From Schaalia georgiae DSM 6843 (GTDB lineage: Bacteria > Actinomycetota > Actinomycetes > Actinomycetales > Actinomycetaceae): 64,000 bases of DNA. Position 1 is the stretch's first letter. Every line of letters starts with the position of its first letter. Below are positions 1 to 8,299 of the stretch, in pieces. The notes beneath the pieces were generated by a model, which had not been told where the DNA came from, made no database searches, and saw nothing but the letters and a program-made list of their open reading frames with translations. The DNA lies in NCBI RefSeq assembly GCF_000429245.1, contig NZ_AUBM01000013.1, forward strand, positions 1-64,000, written 5' to 3'. Position numbers and translations under genes: made by a program.

Positions 1-165
1 ATCACGTTGACGACCACGTGGGACGCCACCACCACCAACCCCTTCACCGGCCAAACACTCACCCTCCCAGCAGTAGTGACCACCACCGAGAAATCCGACC
101 CCTTCCCCATCTCCCACCTACGCATCGACCTGACCGACACCGCCGACGAACAAGACGGCCACTAA
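1..165 (+). CDS. C-terminal end of an unidentified protein (5' end outside window)
   Basis: Frame 1 is open from the first base to a TAA at 163-165, giving 54 residues rich in Thr (for example TLTTTWDATTTNPFTGQTL) and ending in an acidic DEQDGH tail. The composition resembles the end of a beta-rich, possibly surface-exposed protein, but no motif identifies it. The remainder lies upstream of the window. A 243-bp gap follows before the next gene. Confidence 0.5.
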   Translation: MTLTTTWDATTTNPFTGQTLTLPAVVTTTEKSDPFPISHLRIDLTDTADEQDGH

Positions 166-285
166 CCCCAACCCACGACACGACCAGGCCCGGCCCACGG
201 CCCCCAACGGCCCCTACGAGCCCGCCCGCCGGGCACGCCCAGCGCGGCCCACCCGCGCATGGCCAACCCGGCCGGCGCCCCGCGG

Positions 286-297
286 TGTACGTGTACA
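286..297. promoter_or_regulatory. Inverted repeat TGTACGTGTACA upstream of the methyltransferase gene
   Basis: Two 5-bp arms (TGTAC/GTACA) with a 2-bp spacer overlap a TACAAT that could serve as a -10 element, about 110 bp before the methyltransferase start. It could be an operator in its promoter. This rests on the sequence only. Confidence 0.3.
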
Positions 298-408
298 ATA
301 ACGGACGCGAAGCGGGGCGCCACAGCCTCGCAGACACAGCCCCACAGGCGCAGCCCCCGGCGCAGTCCGCGCTAGCAGGGGCCGAGGCTGCCCCAGGAAG
401 GATTCCCG

Positions 409-1254
409 ATGAGCGAACCGACCGAACGAGCACGTTGGTTCTCCGACAATGAGAAGAACTGGGACGACCGCGCGGAACTGCATATGACGGGCGACTACTG
501 CGGCTACCAGCGCCTACTCGAGAATCCGACAGCCATCAGCGCTGAGCTCGCCCAGGACGTTGAGCGCTTCGGCGACCTCACCGGTAGGCACGTGATCCAT
601 CTGCAGTGCCACGTCGGCACGGACACCATCGGTTTCGCACGCCTGGGCGCCTCGCGGGTCGTGGGCCTCGACTTGTCCGAGGCGTCGCTCGCACACGCGC
701 GGATCATCGCTGAGAGCGCGGGCGCCGACATCGAGTACGTCCACGCCAACGTCTACGACGCGAGGCGGGCCGTGTCCGGCGACTTCGACCTGGTCTACAC
801 GTCGATCGGAGTCCTGTGCTGGCTGCCCGACGTCGAGGAATGGGCGCGGGTCGCGGCGTCCTTACTCAAACCCGGTGGCACCTTCTTCATCCGCGACGAC
901 CACCCCATGTTCATGGCGATCGGCGAGGACGTCTCCGACGGCCTGAAGGTGGAGCAGCCGTACTTCCAACTGGACGAGCCCGCCACCTGGGACGACGACT
1001 CCAGCTACGTGGACACCCCCGGAGCGCCCCGCATCACCCACACGACGAACCACCAGTGGAACCACTCCCTCGGCCAGACCATCACCGCGCTCATCGACGC
1101 GGGCCTGGTCATCGACAGCGTCGAGGAGACCGCCCGCGCCGCGTGGTGCCCGTGGCCGGGGCTCATGGAACAGGACTCCGACGGGGGCTGGCGCCTGCGG
1201 GACCAGCCCGAACGACTCCCCCTGCAGTTCGCCATCACCGCGCACAAAGACTGA
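409..1254 (+). CDS. Class I SAM-dependent methyltransferase
   Basis: The 281-residue protein has a Rossmann methyltransferase core: motif I region VIHLQCHVGTDTIGFARLGA (about residues 61-80), the acidic motif II VVGLDLS, and a late LLKPGGTFFIRDDHP strand. This resembles small-molecule or lipid methyltransferases of the Methyltransf_11/25 type; the substrate cannot be read from sequence. The start is preceded by AGGAAGGATTCCCG. The gene stands alone. A fragment related to it, with an internal deletion, occurs near 6.3 kb, so the family has had more than one copy here. Confidence 0.85.
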   Translation: MSEPTERARWFSDNEKNWDDRAELHMTGDYCGYQRLLENPTAISAELAQDVERFGDLTGRHVIHLQCHVGTDTIGFARLGASRVVGLDLSEASLAHARIIAESAGADIEYVHANVYDARRAVSGDFDLVYTSIGVLCWLPDVEEWARVAASLLKPGGTFFIRDDHPMFMAIGEDVSDGLKVEQPYFQLDEPATWDDDSSYVDTPGAPRITHTTNHQWNHSLGQTITALIDAGLVIDSVEETARAAWCPWPGLMEQDSDGGWRLRDQPERLPLQFAITAHKD

Positions 1255-1440
1255 GAAAATAGCGGACGCACGCGCGCGAACGCGCGAACGCGCGCCTCGG
1301 CCGCCAAGTGGACCGCGGCGAAGCGGCGCACGAAGCCACCCCCTCGTCCGCACGAGCGGGATACCCCACACCCGTTAGCAACGACGGGAAACGGGAACTA
1401 CAGTGGGAGCTATGAGAACGAAGGGCACGGGACGCGATCG

Positions 1441-2463
1441 ATGAGTAGCAGATTCCTGAGGCCGCCCATCGGCAGAACGGCCTTGATCAGCTCGGCACTC
1501 GCCGTGTCCGCCTCCCTATTGGGCGCCGTCGGCCTCGCTTCCCACGCCTTCGGGAACGGGGCGTTCGCGCAGCGGGATCCCTCGGCGATCGCCTACGAGG
1601 ACGGCGAGGAGAGCTCCCTGCCGGTGTTCACGGCCTTCTCGGCCACGGCCTTGCGACTGCACGGCTCCATCGACACGGTGCCCTACCAGCAGGCCTACCG
1701 CGGCACCACCTACGACAAGGAAGCGTACGTCTACGTTCCCAACACCTACTCCCCAGGATCCCCCGCGAACATCGTCTACCTGACGCACGGCTGGCAGGGC
1801 AGCGCCGACGGGCTGGCGGCGGACATCGCCCCCGTCATCGACCACCTCACGGACTCGGGCCAGCTCTCCCCCACACTCGTCGTGTTCGCGACCTACTACC
1901 CGGACCGCTCCTTCGCGACAGACAATTACGAGGACGACTACGAGCTCAACCGCTTCTTCGCGACGACTGAGATTGACACGATCATCGACCGCGTCGAGTC
2001 CACCTACACGACGTTCGCCCGCGGTGACACCTCGGACCAGTCCCTGAGGACCTCCCGCACGCACCGCGCTTTCGGCGGCTTCTCGATGGGCGCGACCACC
2101 GCGTGGGACGTCTTCTCCATGCGCCCCCAGTACTTCTACGGGTACATGCCGATGGCTGGCGAGTCGTGGATCGGACGCCAGACGGACGCCGACCTCGATC
2201 AGATCGCACAGCTCCTCACCGCGGGTTCCGAGCGGGCCGACTACGGGGCCGAGGACTTCCGGATCCTGGCCTCGGTCGGATCGAAGGACCCGGCCCTGAG
2301 GGACATGAGCCCCCAGCTGGACGAGCTGCGCCTCGACTACCCCGAGCTCATGACCCAGGACAGCCTGCAGCTGTGGGTGGATGAGGGCGAAACCCACTCC
2401 ATGACCTCGGTTCAGAACCAGGTCGCCCACAACCTGCCACTCCTGCTGCCGCCGACGCGATAG
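1441..2463 (+). CDS. Exported alpha/beta-hydrolase, esterase D/feruloyl esterase-like
   Basis: A 340-residue protein with an N-terminal hydrophobic segment (about residues 12-34) after a basic start, suggesting secretion or membrane anchoring. The hydrolase domain shows an oxyanion-type THGWQGS, the nucleophile elbow GGFSMGATTAW (Ser215), and candidate acid and base residues Asp283 (GSKDP) and His319 (GETHS). The layout matches the putative esterase family that includes feruloyl esterase domains of xylanases. The substrate is probably an ester-decorated polysaccharide or similar, by family inference. The gene is monocistronic and convergent with the Fic gene. Confidence 0.8.
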   Translation: MSSRFLRPPIGRTALISSALAVSASLLGAVGLASHAFGNGAFAQRDPSAIAYEDGEESSLPVFTAFSATALRLHGSIDTVPYQQAYRGTTYDKEAYVYVPNTYSPGSPANIVYLTHGWQGSADGLAADIAPVIDHLTDSGQLSPTLVVFATYYPDRSFATDNYEDDYELNRFFATTEIDTIIDRVESTYTTFARGDTSDQSLRTSRTHRAFGGFSMGATTAWDVFSMRPQYFYGYMPMAGESWIGRQTDADLDQIAQLLTAGSERADYGAEDFRILASVGSKDPALRDMSPQLDELRLDYPELMTQDSLQLWVDEGETHSMTSVQNQVAHNLPLLLPPTR

Positions 2464-2569
2464 CACAAGTCGGCTACTGCGCCCAAGACTCCCGCGACAG
2501 CCACAGCTACATCACGCCCGCTGAGGCATGAGGCCCCACCCACCAGTACGTCGCTTTCAGACCGCGAGG

Positions 2570-3535
2570 CTAGAGACCAGGATCGCGGACGACCCACACG
2601 CCCGCCCGCGCGCTCCCCTGCCGCGCGAGCGCGCCTTCTTCCTTCAGCTGCGCGACCATGCGCTCAGCGCTTCGCTTCGAACAGCCGAGATACTCTCCGA
2701 GCTGGGCAACCGTCGCGCGCGAATTCTCACGGAAGAACCCGAGGGCACGGGACCGAGCAACGTCGCGTTCACTCGTGGGCTTAGCAAACGGGAGTATCGA
2801 CTCGCGGATCGCCGCGAGCATGAACTCAACGAATCGCTCACTCGACCCGCTCGCGCCCGACTGAGCGAGAGCCGCGTAGTAGCCCGCTTGCTTCCTCCTG
2901 ATCGCGGACTCCACGGGCAGCCACGCCAGCACCGACCGCCACTTCGACAGGAGCAGGGCGTGCCAGAGCCTTCCTGTCCTGCCGTTCCCATCGGAGAAGG
3001 GATGGCAGAACTCGAACTCGAAGTGGAAAACGCACGAGGCTAGGAGCGGGTGCATGCTGGTGGAGCGCAGCCAGTCGAAGATGTCCCCCATCACCTCGGG
3101 GACATAGGTGGCCGGGGTACCGGCATGGATCAGGACTCCCCCATCGAACACGCCAACGTTACCGGAACGGAAGCGCCCAGCATCGGCGACGAGGTCGTCC
3201 ATCATCACGCGGTGAACACGAAGAAGATCGTCGACGGAGTAGGGGTCCAGGTCGGGAACGAGGTCGTAGGCCCCTCGCGCGTTCTGCACCTCCAGGATAT
3301 CACGCGGATCGCCAAGCACCCGCTGTCCGTCAAGGACAGCGCTCACCGCCCGCTCATCCAGACTGTTCCCCTCAATCGTGAGCGAGGAGTAGATCGTCTG
3401 GATCCTCAGCTCACGGCGCAGCGTGGGGTTCGTTGCCAGGGGCGCCTGCGGCGAGAGCATGCCGACCAGCTCAGCGATCTCCATGCAGAGCGCATCGATC
3501 GCATCGGTGCGCTCAAACGGCGGTTCGTAAGCCAT
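2570..3535 (-). CDS. Fic family protein with N-terminal inhibitory motif and C-terminal winged helix
   Basis: The 321-residue protein carries the complete Fic active site HPFSDGNGRTGR at residues 178-189 (catalytic His178), expected to transfer AMP or a related nucleotide to a target hydroxyl. An upstream helix reads SLTIEG (Ser51, Glu55, Gly56), matching the [S/T]xxxE[G/N] autoinhibitory motif, so it is a self-inhibited (class II-like) Fic enzyme. The last 55 residues form a winged-helix type region (GEYLGCSKRSAERMVAQL), suggesting DNA binding and autoregulation. A perfect palindrome lies 28 bp upstream of the start. The target is unknown. Confidence 0.9.
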   Translation of the reverse strand: MAYEPPFERTDAIDALCMEIAELVGMLSPQAPLATNPTLRRELRIQTIYSSLTIEGNSLDERAVSAVLDGQRVLGDPRDILEVQNARGAYDLVPDLDPYSVDDLLRVHRVMMDDLVADAGRFRSGNVGVFDGGVLIHAGTPATYVPEVMGDIFDWLRSTSMHPLLASCVFHFEFEFCHPFSDGNGRTGRLWHALLLSKWRSVLAWLPVESAIRRKQAGYYAALAQSGASGSSERFVEFMLAAIRESILPFAKPTSERDVARSRALGFFRENSRATVAQLGEYLGCSKRSAERMVAQLKEEGALARQGSARAGVWVVRDPGL

Positions 3536-3562
3536 GACCCCCTCCCATTACCGCCACAATTA

Positions 3563-3579
3563 TACCGCCACTGGCGGTA
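3563..3579. promoter_or_regulatory. Palindromic operator TACCGCCACTGGCGGTA in the fic promoter region
   Basis: A perfect 17-bp palindrome (8-1-8). An additional half-site, TACCGCCA, lies at 3549-3556. The position just upstream of the Fic start and the winged-helix domain of that protein suggest autoregulation. A one-mismatch copy of the same palindrome occurs upstream of rarA at 11730-11746. Confidence 0.6.
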
Positions 3580-3594
3580 ATGATGAGGAGGCAC

Positions 3595-3668
3595 ATGGCA
3601 GGCCAGCAACACTCCCTGTTCGAGGACCCGGCCGACGAGGCGCGTCCCCTCGCCATTCGCAACGCCCG
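3595..3668 (+). pseudogene. rarA remnant: start codons fused to a late segment by internal deletion
   Basis: AGGAGGCAC followed by ATGGCAGGCCAGCA repeats the leader and first codons of intact rarA (start at 11920). The frame continues as MAGQQHSLFEDPADEARPLA and then reads IRNA, which corresponds to the late rarA segment VPLAIRNA near 13021-13050. The join falls in CCCCTCGCC, present in the same codon phase at both rarA positions, so the remnant looks like the product of a microhomology deletion of about 1 kb. It was seen by direct comparison inside the window. Confidence 0.65.
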
Positions 3669-3759
3669 CACCTGGCCAACGCGCGGAGCACGGCCACCAC
3701 GCATCCCTTGCCCCAGGATACGGCGAAACTTAGAACGTATTCAGGGAAGGGAGGCCCTG

Positions 3760-3820
3760 ATGTCCCCCATGACCATGCGCATCGACGAGGAAGACGCGGC
3801 TACCGTTCGGAAGTATGCGG
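3760..3820 (+). pseudogene. relB antitoxin 5' remnant
   Basis: The first 20 codons ([20 protein letters not shown]) match the start of the relB gene at 11203 almost codon for codon. The upstream leader ATTCAGGGAAGGGAGGCCC is also shared. Similarity stops at base 3820, two bases from the stop codon of the convergent 792-residue gene. The palindromic operator seen at the intact relB (11171-11185) is reduced here to TAGAACGTATTC. No toxin gene remains. Confidence 0.65.
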
Positions 3821-3821
3821 G

Positions 3822-6200
3822 TCATCGCGTTTCAGTTCTCCCAGCGCGCACCAGCTCGCTGCCGCTATCCGGGCAGAGAACACCATTTTTAACAGTCGTT
3901 TCGCGAGCCTTCTTTTCCAGGGAAGCCAGCTCTTTGATCGTCTTGTCTATGTGGGAGATCCCCTTGTCCAATCGCTTGACCGATCCCTTCGACTCCCTGT
4001 CCTTCTTGTCCTTCAGAGAATCGATCGCGCGCTGATCGGATGCTTTGCGGCGCTCCAGGAATGCCCGCAGCTCGCTGATGCATCGCAACGCGTCGCCCGG
4101 CTCCATCTCGACGAGTAGTGAACACTGGGAAAGCGCGCCGACGCAGTCCGTTTTCACACGTTGCGCGTGGTCCTTGGTGAGAGTCCCCGCGAGCGCCGCG
4201 CTTCCCGATGCCGTTGCGAGGCCGAGGGCCGCCCCGCCGCCCGTGATGATCGCCGTGCCCCCGGCCATGCCGAGTCCGCCTACAGCGAGGGACCCACCGC
4301 CAACCCACGCGAGGCTCGCGCTCGTCAGCGCGGCTCCACTCAACCCGGCCACGGCCTCGCCGGCCAGAAACGGCGCGATGAGGGGCGCAGCGAACCAGGC
4401 GATGCCGCCCATGGCGATGGTGGTCGCGACAACCCCTGTCCCTACCACAGCCCGCTTGGAGACTGCGCCCGAAAGCACACGCTCATAAGACGCCTCGGCC
4501 CGGCCCAGTCGAGTCAGCATTGTCGCGTCGATAACGTCCTGTTCGTTCACGAAAGCCTTGTCGCGCCAGTCCACGGAGAAACTCAGTTTCTTCTCCATGC
4601 GGTACGGATCGAAGCTCCTCAGCACTTGGGCGATGTACAAGCAGCGGACTGCCCCGTTCTCACCCTCCCGGATCGCGCGCAGCTCCCGGTAGGCGCTGGC
4701 GGGGTCGAGGAAGTAGTCTCCTCGGTTCTCATCATAGGCGAGGCATCGACTGCGTTTCCACGCGCTGGTGAGCTGCTCCTTCCGCTCGCGATGCTCGGTC
4801 TTCTTCGTCCGCTGGCAGTCGTCCTCGCACCACGCGAGGGTTAGGGAGTCGAGCACCCGCTGCGCTTCCTCACCCGCGGGCGCGGACACGGCCACATCCG
4901 TTCCCACGCTGTCATGACAATACCGTTCCCAGGCCTGTGTCACGTCCTCGTATATGTAGGAGCTATCGGCCCAGAGCGCGAAGGCGAAACGGGCGACCCC
5001 GACGTAGTTCAACCGTATGAAAAAGGAAGGGACGGCCCTCGTTCCAGCCGTTGCCATGCCTTCCGTCGCGGCGCGCACGGCTGCGAGGGAGGCATTCACC
5101 GCTACGAACGAACCTGAGGCTACGGTCAGCATACGGGCGAGGGCGCGGCTGTTGACGGGTAGGAAACGCGATGGGTTCACGCGGGCGAGGTCTTTCACGC
5201 TGGACACGTTGCAGCGCTTCAGCTCGTCGACGAGCCGGGCGACCGTGTAGAAGCCGCGGACAATGCACTCGTTGGCGAGCACCGAGGGCGCCTGGGTGAG
5301 CGCCTGTCCGAGCAGACCGATCTCCGTGCGCAGGTCGAAGCGGAGGGGGTCCCCGGCGTCGTCCGTGAAGAGCGTCCCGTTGAAGGCTTTCGACAGCCAC
5401 TGGGAGAAGGTGCGGAACTTGCCGTCGCGGCCGATGGACATGTCCTGGAAGAAGGGGAGCGCCGAGACTTCCTTCAGGAAGGAGAGGATGGGGCCGGGGA
5501 TCCCAGTGCCCGCACCGGGTGTCGCGCTCGATCCCGCCATGTCGCTGATGAGGTGGAGGACCCAGTTGACGGTCCCGAAGAGGATCTTCTCCTCGAGGTT
5601 GCGACCGATCAAGGGAGGCTCTCCGCCGGCGACGCTGGCGGGAAGGCCGAATATGGCGAAGCTGCCGTCCGTCGCCGTCCCAACTCCTTTGCCGGTGAAT
5701 TGCATGATGAGGGAGCACACGAGCCCCACCGGCGAGGGGTGGTGGGAGAAGTCGCGCAGGTGGTGCTGCAGGCCTCCGCCGAACTGCGCGGTGAGTTTGT
5801 CCCCCGCAAAGGGAAAAGTCTTTTCCAAGTACCGGATGGCGTCCTCGATGGTCGCGCCTTCCTTGGAGAGCCCCACCCGCTTGGCTATGGAGATCACGAA
5901 GCCCTGCACCTTCTTCGATCCCCACGTGCGGGCATCGGCAAGGTTGAAGTCTTTCTGCCACAGGACGTTGATCGCTCCCATGAGGACGCCGCTCGCTGCG
6001 GCGAACAGGTAGTCCCTGGCCTGCGCGGGCGCCGCACTCGGATCGTATTCGTAGGAGAACGTCTCCTCCGGCTGTGCTCCTTGGTTCAGGGAGACCTCGT
6101 ACGTTCCCTCAACGGGAACACCCGTCAGCTGGGGTAGGGGCGTCTTGGGGAATAAGCGGCATTCGTCGTCGCCGCCGTGAAGGATCAAATCCTGGTCCAT
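3822..6200 (-). CDS. Uncharacterised 792-residue protein with C-terminal glycine-rich membrane segments
   Basis: The start at 6200 (MDQDLILHGGDDECRLF) is chosen because CGGGAGCAATC precedes it. An upstream frame to 6413 is open but runs through a gene scar. No catalytic motif is recognisable. Residues 1-540 are mixed alpha/beta with no signal peptide. Around residues 590-690 there are hydrophobic Gly/Ala-rich segments (VVATTIAMGGIAWFAAPLIA; GGGSLAVGGLGMAGGTAI) able to insert in membranes. The last 100 residues are charged and probably coiled coil (RRKASDQRAIDSLKDKKD). This architecture is seen in membrane-active effectors, but that is inference. The gene is bracketed by two scars. Confidence 0.75.
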   Translation of the reverse strand: MDQDLILHGGDDECRLFPKTPLPQLTGVPVEGTYEVSLNQGAQPEETFSYEYDPSAAPAQARDYLFAAASGVLMGAINVLWQKDFNLADARTWGSKKVQGFVISIAKRVGLSKEGATIEDAIRYLEKTFPFAGDKLTAQFGGGLQHHLRDFSHHPSPVGLVCSLIMQFTGKGVGTATDGSFAIFGLPASVAGGEPPLIGRNLEEKILFGTVNWVLHLISDMAGSSATPGAGTGIPGPILSFLKEVSALPFFQDMSIGRDGKFRTFSQWLSKAFNGTLFTDDAGDPLRFDLRTEIGLLGQALTQAPSVLANECIVRGFYTVARLVDELKRCNVSSVKDLARVNPSRFLPVNSRALARMLTVASGSFVAVNASLAAVRAATEGMATAGTRAVPSFFIRLNYVGVARFAFALWADSSYIYEDVTQAWERYCHDSVGTDVAVSAPAGEEAQRVLDSLTLAWCEDDCQRTKKTEHRERKEQLTSAWKRSRCLAYDENRGDYFLDPASAYRELRAIREGENGAVRCLYIAQVLRSFDPYRMEKKLSFSVDWRDKAFVNEQDVIDATMLTRLGRAEASYERVLSGAVSKRAVVGTGVVATTIAMGGIAWFAAPLIAPFLAGEAVAGLSGAALTSASLAWVGGGSLAVGGLGMAGGTAIITGGGAALGLATASGSAALAGTLTKDHAQRVKTDCVGALSQCSLLVEMEPGDALRCISELRAFLERRKASDQRAIDSLKDKKDRESKGSVKRLDKGISHIDKTIKELASLEKKARETTVKNGVLCPDSGSELVRAGRTETR

Positions 6201-6261
6201 GATTGCTCCCGTGCAATTCACAATCGGTACCGTGAGAATAACACGACAACCATCCACGCAC

Positions 6262-6380
6262 GGGCGCTCAGCGACCGCACCGGCCCACCTGTGCTGCCAC
6301 GGGCACGGCACCACCGGTTTCACGCGCTTGGGCGCCTCACGGGCCGTGGCGTCCTCGCTCAAGCCCGGCTGCACTGTCCG
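6262..6380 (+). pseudogene. Methyltransferase remnant with internal deletion
   Basis: Read on the plus strand, this stretch gives LCCHGHGTTGFTRLGASRAV followed by ASSLKPGCTVR. It parallels LQCHVGTDTIGFARLGASRVV and AASLLKPGGTFF of the gene at 409-1254, with the roughly 190 bp between them missing. The junction lies at CGGGTCGYGG, which occurs at both ends of the lost piece in the intact gene and in the same frame. It separates the 792-residue gene from the AraC gene and supplies the last codons of AraC. Confidence 0.55.
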
Positions 6381-7401
6381 CATGGATGGGAACGGGTTCC
6401 GCCAGCGTTTCACCCGCCGGCCAGGCGCTCAGCGCCTTGCGGAGGTCGCTGGGGCGAACGCCGACTTCGCGTTTGAACAGCGCGGAGAACCGGCTCGGAC
6501 AGGTGTAGCCCACGGCGCGCCCCACCTGCTCGATCGTGAGGTCGCTGTGCCGCAGCAGTGCCTCCGCGTGGCTCATCCTCCGCTCTTGGACGTACTGGGT
6601 GAGCGTCTTACCGTTCACCCTCTTGAAGGTCTCCTTGAACTTCGTGGGGCTCATGCACGCGATCGCCGCCAGATCCGCCAGGCGCAGGCGCGCCGAGCAG
6701 TGGTCGTCGATGTAGAGCGCTACCTCGCGCATGCGTTCCCGGTCGACGGCGGACACCGGTTTGGCTTCGCGGATGGTGGTGGAACGTGAGCGCTCGACGA
6801 TGAGCCCCATCGCTTCGAGGACCCTGCCCTCGTAGTGCAGCGCGCTGCGCGCGCCGTCCCGCGGTCGTGGCCACAGCCCGGACAGGAGGGCGCTCATCTC
6901 CGGGAAGGGGCCGCTGTCGCCCAACGCGGTGAACGCCCTCTCGACCTCCTCCTCCCGGGCCCCGGCGCCGTCGCCTCCCGCGAGTTCTCCCGCCAGGCAG
7001 TTCTGCGCGAACCCGGGCGTGACCTCGATGGAAACGCATTGGACGGGGGAGCTCCCATGGGCGACTCCGCGCCAGGGGCCGCCCCCGATGCTCTGCCCCC
7101 AGACGGCGCCCGGCCTGAGCCTGCGATAGGGCTGGAACTCCTCGCCGCAAATCGATTTGAACCACGTGACCGTGAGGTACCGGTGCGGGGCCGAGTCCAT
7201 GACGAAGTCCCCCTCCATCACGAAGTCGTGGATGCTGATGCTCCATTCCGCGCGCTCCGGGGACAGGTGGTGGAACCAGCCCCAGTACCGCTGGCCATCG
7301 GATTTGTAGGAGTTCCACAGTGGGCCGAAACCGTCGGGCGGCTCCGTCAGCGCGAACGACGCCCCCGCGAGGAGCGCGGCTTGGAACGCCTCCTTCATCA
7401 T
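6337..7401 (-). CDS. AraC family transcriptional regulator
   Basis: The start at 7401 (MMKEAF) follows AAAGGACGGG. The protein is about 354 residues. An N-terminal effector-type domain of about 220 residues contains many aromatic residues (YWGWFHHLSPERAEWS). Two helix-turn-helices then form a typical AraC domain: RLADLAAIACMSPTKFKETF and LTIEQVGRAVGYTCPSRFSA, with the final VGVRPSDLRK. It is transcribed divergently from the ECF importer operon 148 bp away and is the likely activator of that operon. Its C-terminal tail of about 20 residues is encoded by the methyltransferase scar. Confidence 0.88.
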   Translation of the reverse strand: MMKEAFQAALLAGASFALTEPPDGFGPLWNSYKSDGQRYWGWFHHLSPERAEWSISIHDFVMEGDFVMDSAPHRYLTVTWFKSICGEEFQPYRRLRPGAVWGQSIGGGPWRGVAHGSSPVQCVSIEVTPGFAQNCLAGELAGGDGAGAREEEVERAFTALGDSGPFPEMSALLSGLWPRPRDGARSALHYEGRVLEAMGLIVERSRSTTIREAKPVSAVDRERMREVALYIDDHCSARLRLADLAAIACMSPTKFKETFKRVNGKTLTQYVQERRMSHAEALLRHSDLTIEQVGRAVGYTCPSRFSALFKREVGVRPSDLRKALSAWPAGETLAEPVPIHADSAAGLERGRHGP

Positions 7402-7548
7402 CCCGTCCTTTCTTCCTATTCCAATCGGACGCGAATCCGTGCGGATCGGACGGAGTTCCCCGGCGGACCACGCCAGTCCCATCCCAACTCATATACTAAC
7501 GAAGGAAAGGGAAGGCGACCCTAACCTGATATGGAAGGACGGGGAACG

Positions 7549-8166
7549 GTGAAGCACTCCACCGCTACGAATACGAAGCCGACGGGGCTCGACACCCGTG
7601 ACTTGGTCACCACGGGCGTGTTCACGGCACTGTACTTCGTGTTCACAATGGTCGGGGGCGGCCTGTTCGCGGCGAACCCCGTCCTCACGTTCTGGATGCC
7701 CGCAGCGGCCGCCCTGCTGACCGGCCCCGTCTACCTGCTGCTGATCGCCAGGGTCCCCAAGCACGGGCCCCTCATCATCCTCGGCGTCATCGAAGGCCTC
7801 ATCCTCTTCGTGACGGGGATGTACTGGGGGTGGTCCGTGGCCTGCGTGGTACTGGCGGTCCTCGCCGACCTCATCGCCGGCTTGGGCGGGTTCCGCAGCA
7901 GGGCGCTGGCCTTCTGCGCGTTCGTCGTGTACTCACTGGCGCCCATGGGCTCGTACCTGGTCCTGTGGCTGGATCCCGCCGCTTACGCCTCGTACCTGAT
8001 CGGAAGAGGAGGCGAGCAGGCGTACATGGACACGATGATGGCGACGGCCACGGGATGGATGCTCCCCGCGATGATCTTGTCCACGATCGCGTGCGCCGTG
8101 GTGAGCGGCCTGGTCGGCCTGCGGTTGCTGCGCAGGCAGTTCGAGCGCGCGGGGATCACAGCCTGA
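7549..8166 (+). CDS. ECF transporter substrate-binding (S) component, MptD/Trep_Strep type
   Basis: An integral membrane protein of 205 residues with about six hydrophobic segments. The beginning TGLDTRDLVTTGVFTALYFV is typical of the Trep_Strep (MptD-like) S components. I chose the GTG at 7549 because GGAAGGAC lies nine bases before it; an ATG at 7531 is in frame but poorly spaced. It captures the substrate (unknown in this family) for the ECF complex whose T and ATPase parts follow in the same operon. Expression is probably under the divergent AraC. Confidence 0.85.
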   Translation: MKHSTATNTKPTGLDTRDLVTTGVFTALYFVFTMVGGGLFAANPVLTFWMPAAAALLTGPVYLLLIARVPKHGPLIILGVIEGLILFVTGMYWGWSVACVVLAVLADLIAGLGGFRSRALAFCAFVVYSLAPMGSYLVLWLDPAAYASYLIGRGGEQAYMDTMMATATGWMLPAMILSTIACAVVSGLVGLRLLRRQFERAGITA

Positions 8167-8299
8167 GGGCACCGCCCAGGTCCCCCCCGCGCCCGGCCAT
8201 CGAATCCGCCCCGGTTCCCGCCCGGTCCAGTACAGCAGTCCCCAGCCCAGCCCTGTACAGCAATCCCCAGTCCGGCCCCCGTCCGCAGAAAGGCGCGTC

